Positions 59,759 to 64,000 of a DNA stretch of 64,000 nucleotides are shown here, piece by piece; position 1 is the first letter of the stretch; each line of letters begins with the position of its first letter. The notes beneath the pieces are model-generated. The model was not told the DNA's origin. It did not search any database and was given only the letters and a program-made list of their open reading frames with translations. Made by a program: the position numbers and the translations under genes. The DNA comes from an archaeon (GTDB lineage: Archaea > Thermoproteota > Nitrososphaeria > Conexivisphaerales > UBA164). The DNA is taken from positions 56,942 to 120,941 of the forward strand of contig JAJYTP010000002.1 in NCBI GenBank assembly GCA_021792955.1. Reading direction: 5' to 3'.

Positions 59759-59943
59759 CTGAAGAAAGGGCCTGTAGAAAATGCCGGACCCTGACTAGGG
59801 AGGATGTATGCCCTACCTGTGGATCCAGCGACCTGAGCCCTAACTGGTCAGGCATGGTCATAATATTGGATGTTGAAAAATCCGACGTCGCGAAGGCCAT
59901 GGGTGTTACAAAGCCTGGAAGATACGCGCTGAACATTTTATAA
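59755..59943 (+). CDS. spt4: Transcription elongation factor Spt4 (RpoE'')
   Basis: 62 residues. Zinc finger with CRKC and CPTCGS knuckles, then NWSGMVIILDVEKSDVAKAMGV and KPGRYALNIL, the full Spt4 pattern. Partner of Spt5 (NusG) on elongating RNA polymerase. Coupled to rpo7 by a 4-nt overlap. Confidence 0.96.
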   Translation: MTEERACRKCRTLTREDVCPTCGSSDLSPNWSGMVIILDVEKSDVAKAMGVTKPGRYALNIL

Positions 59944-60066
59944 TGCTACCTTAATTTTGCGCCTTTAGTTCATGTATAAAATCTGGTCTGATAAATAGAA
60001 CTATATCCGTCTGAATTGAACTATGGAACATATAACCTTTAATAAAGGCTTGAAAAGGTATTGCGC

Positions 60067-60570
60067 ATGTCCTATAAAATTAATGAAGGCCTCAGGATTG
60101 AACTCAAGGAGCCCCTCGGCAAGCTTATACCCAATAATGAAATAAATCAAAGCTTTTTTACCGAACTTAAGAATGAAAGGATAATCACTGTTGGGGACAG
60201 GACAACTGAAGTGATCTCCAGTGCCGGTGTCGACATAATGTTGGAAATAGTGGATGGACGGGAAAGGAGGGTTTCCAGAAACCCCCCTGAGAGCCATTTG
60301 CATAGACAACTTACAATAACGAATCCCCCTGGTGAAATAACCGCTCAGGCAGTGGACGCTATAAGAAAATGTCTGAAGGATGGACAAAGGGTTAGGATAT
60401 ATGTGGATGGAGAGGAGGACCTGTTAACCCTTCCTTCGATATACTATTCTGATCCAGGGGGGCTAGTGCTTTACGGACAGCCAGGCGAGGGGATGGTCCT
60501 GGTTCGGGTTGATAATCGCACAAAGGAAAAAGCCCAAAGGATTATGAATGAAATGGGCATCAGTTTATAG
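60067..60570 (+). CDS. DUF359 GTP-dependent dephospho-CoA kinase
   Basis: 167 residues. Archaeal enzyme for the last step of CoA biosynthesis, using GTP. The family shows IITVGDRTTEVI near residue 38, RNPPESHLHRQL, TNPPGEITAQAVDAI, VDGEEDLLTLPSIYYS and GQPGEGMVLV. The track's TTG start is two codons earlier. The ATG at 60067 (MSYKINEGLR) has a TATA-like CTTTAATAAAGG (60037-60048) at leaderless distance. It follows the rpo7-spt4 pair, as it does in several archaea. Confidence 0.9.
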   Translation: MSYKINEGLRIELKEPLGKLIPNNEINQSFFTELKNERIITVGDRTTEVISSAGVDIMLEIVDGRERRVSRNPPESHLHRQLTITNPPGEITAQAVDAIRKCLKDGQRVRIYVDGEEDLLTLPSIYYSDPGGLVLYGQPGEGMVLVRVDNRTKEKAQRIMNEMGISL

Positions 60571-60700
60571 CTCCTCTTCATTATAACTCGATAGTTCCCC
60601 TAGGGTGTAAATTCGGTTAACTGGGTAATTTTTAACAGCAATTTCCGTTAAACCGGAAAAAGGTTTATAACGTCCTAAACTACATATTTATCGATTATAG

Positions 60701-61345
60701 TTGTATCTGGGAGAACAAGAGCTTCAAGCAAAGCGACGAATACTATCGGTGCTTCTGGACGAAAGTAGGAAGTCAGTAGAAGCTACAAGGGAGCTTTCTG
60801 AGATGTATTCAAAGCTGGCTGGAACAAACATAGAAAGTTATAGGGTTGGCATCGCACAGGCATCTGCCGATCTAAAGGGTAGCCGAAGAGCGCTTACCCG
60901 CAATATTGCCGAAATGGGCACGATGTTACTGAATAAGGAAGATATAATGAGGGTGGCCTATCAATTTGAGGAGCTGGTGGACACCGTGGAAGGGGCTTCC
61001 TTCAGGCTTGCTCAGCTGGACATGAAGTTCATTCATAAGATAGGTGTGGACAGGGACATAGGAGAGCTTTTGGAAATGCTGGTTGACATAGTTTCCAGGA
61101 TCAATGAAATAGTCAGGATGCTGCAGATCAATCCGGAGAAGACATCAGACCTTTTACCTCCAATTGAGGATATCGAGAAGAAGATTGATAATAGGTACAG
61201 GCAGGTCGTAGTTCAAATGTTAAATACTTCCACCGATTATAAAAACCTGATAATAACCAAGGACCTCGTAGAGAGGATAGACGAACTTTCAGATATATCA
61301 CTGAAGATTTCCGATTCACTGATAATAGTATCCATAGGGATCTAG
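60701..61345 (+). CDS. PhoU-like/DUF47 family helical protein
   Basis: 214 residues, TTG start, almost entirely alpha-helical. Pattern typical of DUF47/TIGR00153: MAYQFEELVDTVEGASFRLAQLDMKF-like core and a second helical repeat near LLEMLVDIVSRINEIVRML. Such proteins often pair with Pit-type phosphate transporters. No transporter is adjacent here. The endA gene starts immediately after its stop, so the two are cotranscribed. Confidence 0.8.
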   Translation: MYLGEQELQAKRRILSVLLDESRKSVEATRELSEMYSKLAGTNIESYRVGIAQASADLKGSRRALTRNIAEMGTMLLNKEDIMRVAYQFEELVDTVEGASFRLAQLDMKFIHKIGVDRDIGELLEMLVDIVSRINEIVRMLQINPEKTSDLLPPIEDIEKKIDNRYRQVVVQMLNTSTDYKNLIITKDLVERIDELSDISLKISDSLIIVSIGI

Positions 61346-61882
61346 ATGGTCTATTCCGCTGAATATCTACAAAGCAGGCTTATCGTGTGGGATAGGGGAG
61401 AAGCTAGGGAGCTTTATTCCAACGGATTCTTTGGAAAGCCGCTGGGGATAGCCAAGCCCAAAGGGGCAGATTTCGATAAGCCGCTCGTGCTGGACCTCAT
61501 CGAAGGATACTACTTGGCTGAAAGGGGCAAGCTAATTGTCTATAACGGTGATAGGAAGCTACCACTGGCTGAACTTGAGAAGGAGTGTAAGTCACAGCAT
61601 ACAAACTTCGAAATCAAGTACAAGGTATACAGGGGACTGAGGGATGGGGGATTCGTTGTCCTGCCTGGGGTTAAGTTTGGCTGCGATTTTGCCGTATATA
61701 AGAGTGGCCCCGGCATTGAGCACGCCCCATACATAATTCAGGTGGTCAGCCCAAACTCAAACGTAGATTCAACTTACCTTGTCCTTTCTGGCAGGTTAGC
61801 TACCACAGTCAGGAAGAACTTCATAATAGCAATATCGTATGACAGCCCAAAACTGTTAGGCTTTGAATGGTGGAGACCGTAG
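61346..61882 (+). CDS. endA: tRNA-splicing endonuclease (EndA)
   Basis: 178 residues. Cuts introns from pre-tRNA and pre-rRNA at bulge-helix-bulge sites. Catalytic triad: Tyr in DFAVYKSGPG, His in IEHAPYIIQV, Lys in VRKNFIIA. The size fits the short archaeal subunits (homotetramer or heterotetramer), so assembly type cannot be told. The start is the ATG directly after the PhoU-like stop. Confidence 0.95.
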   Translation: MVYSAEYLQSRLIVWDRGEARELYSNGFFGKPLGIAKPKGADFDKPLVLDLIEGYYLAERGKLIVYNGDRKLPLAELEKECKSQHTNFEIKYKVYRGLRDGGFVVLPGVKFGCDFAVYKSGPGIEHAPYIIQVVSPNSNVDSTYLVLSGRLATTVRKNFIIAISYDSPKLLGFEWWRP

Positions 61883-61927
61883 GGGCTGAGCTGCTATGTT
61901 GCTGGTGCTAAAATCCCCCGACACCTA

Positions 61928-61940
61928 AATCTTAAATAGC
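61928..61940 (+). promoter_or_regulatory. TATA box of pgk
   Basis: AATCTTAAATAGC is centred about 26 nt before the GTG start of pgk (61960), as for a leaderless transcript. Confidence 0.5.
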
Positions 61941-61959
61941 AATTGATATAATATATTGC

Positions 61960-63186
61960 GTGAACGACCAGTACTTAACCATTGACGATGTAAGTACGAA
62001 TGGAAAGGCTGTACTTCTGAGGGCCGATCTTAATACGCCCGTGGACGGCGACGGTAAATTGATCGAACGGCTAAAGCTCGAAGAGGCCGTAGTATCTATA
62101 AATGATTTCAAGGACGCCAAGCTCGTCGTAATTTCGCATCAGGGGAGGGTTGGCAGGGATGACTTCATAGAATTAAGGCAACACGCCGGCGTGCTGTCGG
62201 AGCTATTACAGAGGGAGGTCAAGTTTGTGCCGGACGTTATGGGCCCTACCGCTATCCAATCTATAAAGGATATGAAAGACGGCGAAGTCCTGATGCTTGA
62301 TAACCTTAGGCTTATGGCTGAGGAGAACACAGAAATAGATATGGTACAGGCGGCTAATTCCCATATGGTAAAGCGACTGGCCGGCCTTTTCGACCTCTTC
62401 GTTTTGGATGCCTTTCCGACAGCTCACAGGTCTCATCCATCTATAGTCGGGTTTCCCTACTTTTTACCTACGGTAGCTGGCCGACTTATAATTAAGGAGT
62501 TAAAGGCCCTTAACATGATCTCAATGGTTGAAAAGGGCCCATATACCACCATGCTTGGTGGCGCCAAAATTAACGACAGGCTGGAATCCATCATATCTCT
62601 GATCAGGAACCACAAGGCGGACAAGGTGCTCCTAAGTGGCACCATCGGACTTAGCTTTTTGAAGGCGGCGGGAAGAATTGATGGATACGATGATTTGTTC
62701 GATAACTCAACTATAGGTGCTTGCGCAGCCCTTCTTGAAGAGTTCGGGGACCTTTTAGAATTACCAGTAGATCTAGCTTATGAGGATAATGGTGAGAGAA
62801 AGGAGGTGCCGGTAACCGAACTTCCGCGTGGGGTCAGCGTCTTGGATATAGGCTCCAGCACCGTTGACAGGTTTTCAAAGATAATAAGGTCCAGCGGCAC
62901 CGTATTCGTCAGTGGCACCCCGGGCGTCTTTGAACGGAAGAACTTCGATGTGGGGACCAGGGAGATACTTATGGCGGTTGCAAAGAGCGCAGGCACCACA
63001 ATAGTCAGTGGCGGTCATACCTCTACTGCGGTTAAGAAGCTGAACATTCCAAACTGGATAGATTACATTAGCACCTCTGGAGGGGCGCTTATACAGTACC
63101 TTTCAGGGAAGCCCCTTCCTCTGTTCGAGGCCCTCAAATATTCTGCACAACGCGTTAAAGATGGCGGTTACAGCCTATCGCGGTGA
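61960..63186 (+). CDS. pgk: Phosphoglycerate kinase
   Basis: 408 residues, GTG start. Interconverts 1,3-bisphosphoglycerate and 3-phosphoglycerate in glycolysis and gluconeogenesis. N-domain substrate motifs: LLRADLNTPVDGDGK, VISHQGRVGRDDF, and FPTAHRSHPSIVGF. C-domain nucleotide motifs: TMLGGAKINDRLE, SGTPGVFE, and SGGHTSTAVKKL. Complete and of family length. Nothing suggests an operon. Confidence 0.95.
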   Translation: MNDQYLTIDDVSTNGKAVLLRADLNTPVDGDGKLIERLKLEEAVVSINDFKDAKLVVISHQGRVGRDDFIELRQHAGVLSELLQREVKFVPDVMGPTAIQSIKDMKDGEVLMLDNLRLMAEENTEIDMVQAANSHMVKRLAGLFDLFVLDAFPTAHRSHPSIVGFPYFLPTVAGRLIIKELKALNMISMVEKGPYTTMLGGAKINDRLESIISLIRNHKADKVLLSGTIGLSFLKAAGRIDGYDDLFDNSTIGACAALLEEFGDLLELPVDLAYEDNGERKEVPVTELPRGVSVLDIGSSTVDRFSKIIRSSGTVFVSGTPGVFERKNFDVGTREILMAVAKSAGTTIVSGGHTSTAVKKLNIPNWIDYISTSGGALIQYLSGKPLPLFEALKYSAQRVKDGGYSLSR

Positions 63187-63192
63187 GGGCCG

Positions 63193-63897
63193 TCATCTAG
63201 AAGTGGTATCGATATTCAACCCCTGGATAAATTCATTGACGATTGCTGGTGCATCGGAAGAGACCATCGGTTGACCGTGCCCGGGCAAAAGCACCCTGAA
63301 ATCAAGCCCTATCAGTTTCCTGAGCGATGCCCTGGAAAGGTTAGGGTCATAGCTGAACATGCTTGGCGATTCCCTTAACTCCTTTCCGTTATATCTCAAA
63401 GCATCACCTACAAAGAGCACCTTCCTTTTTTCGTCATGCAGTGCAATGCTTCCGGGTGTGTGGCCGGGAAGGTGAATGACCTTCAACTGACCTACTAGAT
63501 CACCGTCGCTGAGGTTCAGGTCGGGCTTGACAGGTTTTGGCCTCATGAAGGGTGAGGATAACCTGAATAGAAGTCCCATGGCCCCTCTCGGATATGGATA
63601 TGCCTTAATGCCGCTTAAATAATCGGCATCATCTCCGTGGATCGCTATATTTGCTCCTGTCATTTCCTTCAGCCACCGGACCCCTCTGGTGTGGTCTACG
63701 TGGCAGTGTGTTATTACAATAAGCTTAACGCCCTTGACATCTGTTTTCAATTCTCTCTCTATATATTTGATTATGAGCATCGGTTTAGGCGAAATGGTTC
63801 CATCGACAATGGTCATAGCGCCATCATCATCAATTGAAATGTAGCTATTGGCATTGGTACCATCCACCAGATGCACACCTGGTACTATCTCACCCAT
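63193..63897 (-). CDS. Metallo-beta-lactamase fold hydrolase (glyoxalase II-like)
   Basis: 234 residues. Binuclear zinc site visible as TTHCHVDH-type IVITHCHVDHTRGVRWL, LPGHTPGS, VGDALRY, and a final LPGHGQP. Such stand-alone hydrolases often cleave thioesters like S-lactoylglutathione or act on lactones; the substrate here is unknown. An A/T-rich box (63919-63930) lies about 27 nt upstream of the ATG on the minus strand. Confidence 0.88.
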   Translation of the reverse strand: MGEIVPGVHLVDGTNANSYISIDDDGAMTIVDGTISPKPMLIIKYIERELKTDVKGVKLIVITHCHVDHTRGVRWLKEMTGANIAIHGDDADYLSGIKAYPYPRGAMGLLFRLSSPFMRPKPVKPDLNLSDGDLVGQLKVIHLPGHTPGSIALHDEKRKVLFVGDALRYNGKELRESPSMFSYDPNLSRASLRKLIGLDFRVLLPGHGQPMVSSDAPAIVNEFIQGLNIDTTSR

Positions 63898-63942
63898 GGC
63901 TTCTGTTTAATAACCATAACTATAAACATATCACATTACATA

Positions 63943-64000
63943 TTAAATTTCGTCTGCCAGTACCGGGGCAGGCTGTCCCCCTTGCCTTTGAGCTGCATCA
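63943..64000 (-). CDS. Possible C-terminal end of a minus-strand gene cut by the window edge
   Basis: The last 58 nt contain an open minus-strand frame ending at a TAA (complement of 63943-63945) that reads DAAQRQGGQPAPVLADEI. A second open frame overlaps it. Only the end is visible and no family can be named. It may equally be intergenic sequence. Confidence 0.25.
   Translation of the reverse strand, partial: DAAQRQGGQPAPVLADEI

Noticed and set aside
63964-63978. ACCGGGGCA resembling the start of the tRNA-Thr complement
   Set aside because: Only about ten bases match and no cloverleaf can be formed; chance similarity.
1-64000. CRISPR array, rRNA genes or intact insertion sequence
   Set aside because: No regularly spaced repeats, no rRNA-like sequence and no complete transposase were seen; only a decayed transposase fragment at about 18.6-18.9 kb.

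Overview
The window is archaeal chromosome. It carries topoisomerase VI subunits A and B, TFE, Rpo7/Spt4, aIF1, ribosomal protein eS17, B-family DNA polymerase, an archaeal LeuRS, GHMP-type shikimate kinase, a DUF359 dephospho-CoA kinase, archaemetzincin, a tRNA-splicing endonuclease and two tRNAs without encoded CCA. Many genes have a TATA-like box about 26 nt before the start codon (leaderless mRNAs), and TTG/GTG starts are common. A zinc ferredoxin, Rieske protein, molybdenum hydroxylase and DoxX suggest an organism that meets oxygen. A TACK-type or Thermoplasmata-like lineage is plausible, but I cannot place it further from the sequence alone. No CRISPR array, rRNA or intact insertion sequence was seen.

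Layout. 0-5.6 kb: top6B (cut by the window edge), top6A, two small membrane proteins, RqcH-like NFACT protein and a family-5 uracil-DNA glycosylase. 5.7-11.4 kb: a phosphoesterase with an unknown partner, a broken membrane-protein gene, an SDR, a possible structured RNA, TFE and a CoA-disulfide-reductase-like flavoprotein. 11.5-16.4 kb: DNA polymerase B interrupted by a 188-residue mini-intein, a PEBP protein, unknowns and a Rieske protein. 16.5-20.5 kb: an accessory-looking stretch with an HTH protein, a membrane glycosyltransferase, a transposase relic and two related winged-helix proteins. 20.6-22.7 kb: a tight operon of eS17, a SerK-like (ParB-fold) kinase and an apparent fusion of a Urm1/MoaD-type ubiquitin-like domain with the KEOPS subunit Cgi121. 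22.8-30.5 kb: ornithine cyclodeaminase family enzyme, LeuRS, tRNA-Thr, rpiA operon, aIF1, cation/proton antiporter, tRNA-Arg.

31-34.5 kb holds a TIM-barrel amidohydrolase with a GNAT protein, DoxX, an HxlR regulator and a ZIP-like transporter. 34.7-42.7 kb looks like a catabolic island: two amidohydrolases, a UbiX-like flavin prenyltransferase, an ITPase and a three-subunit molybdenum hydroxylase. 43-45.7 kb: a GH57 protein and a phosphohexomutase.

45.8-55.8 kb is a ten-gene, almost gapless operon: aspartate kinase, aspartate-semialdehyde dehydrogenase, ADTH synthase, dehydroquinate synthase II, AroD, AroE, archaeal AroK, AroA, AroC and a chorismate mutase-aminotransferase fusion. Together these would carry aspartate to chorismate and prephenate by the aspartate-semialdehyde (non-DAHP) route. 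55.9-64 kb returns to housekeeping genes: zinc ferredoxin, PAC2 protein, beta-CASP nuclease, archaemetzincin, Rpo7-Spt4, DUF359 kinase, PhoU-like protein, EndA, phosphoglycerate kinase and a metallo-beta-lactamase hydrolase. The most unusual items are the ubiquitin-like-Cgi121 fusion, the mutase-aminotransferase fusion, the mini-intein and the divergent gene pair whose start codons overlap.
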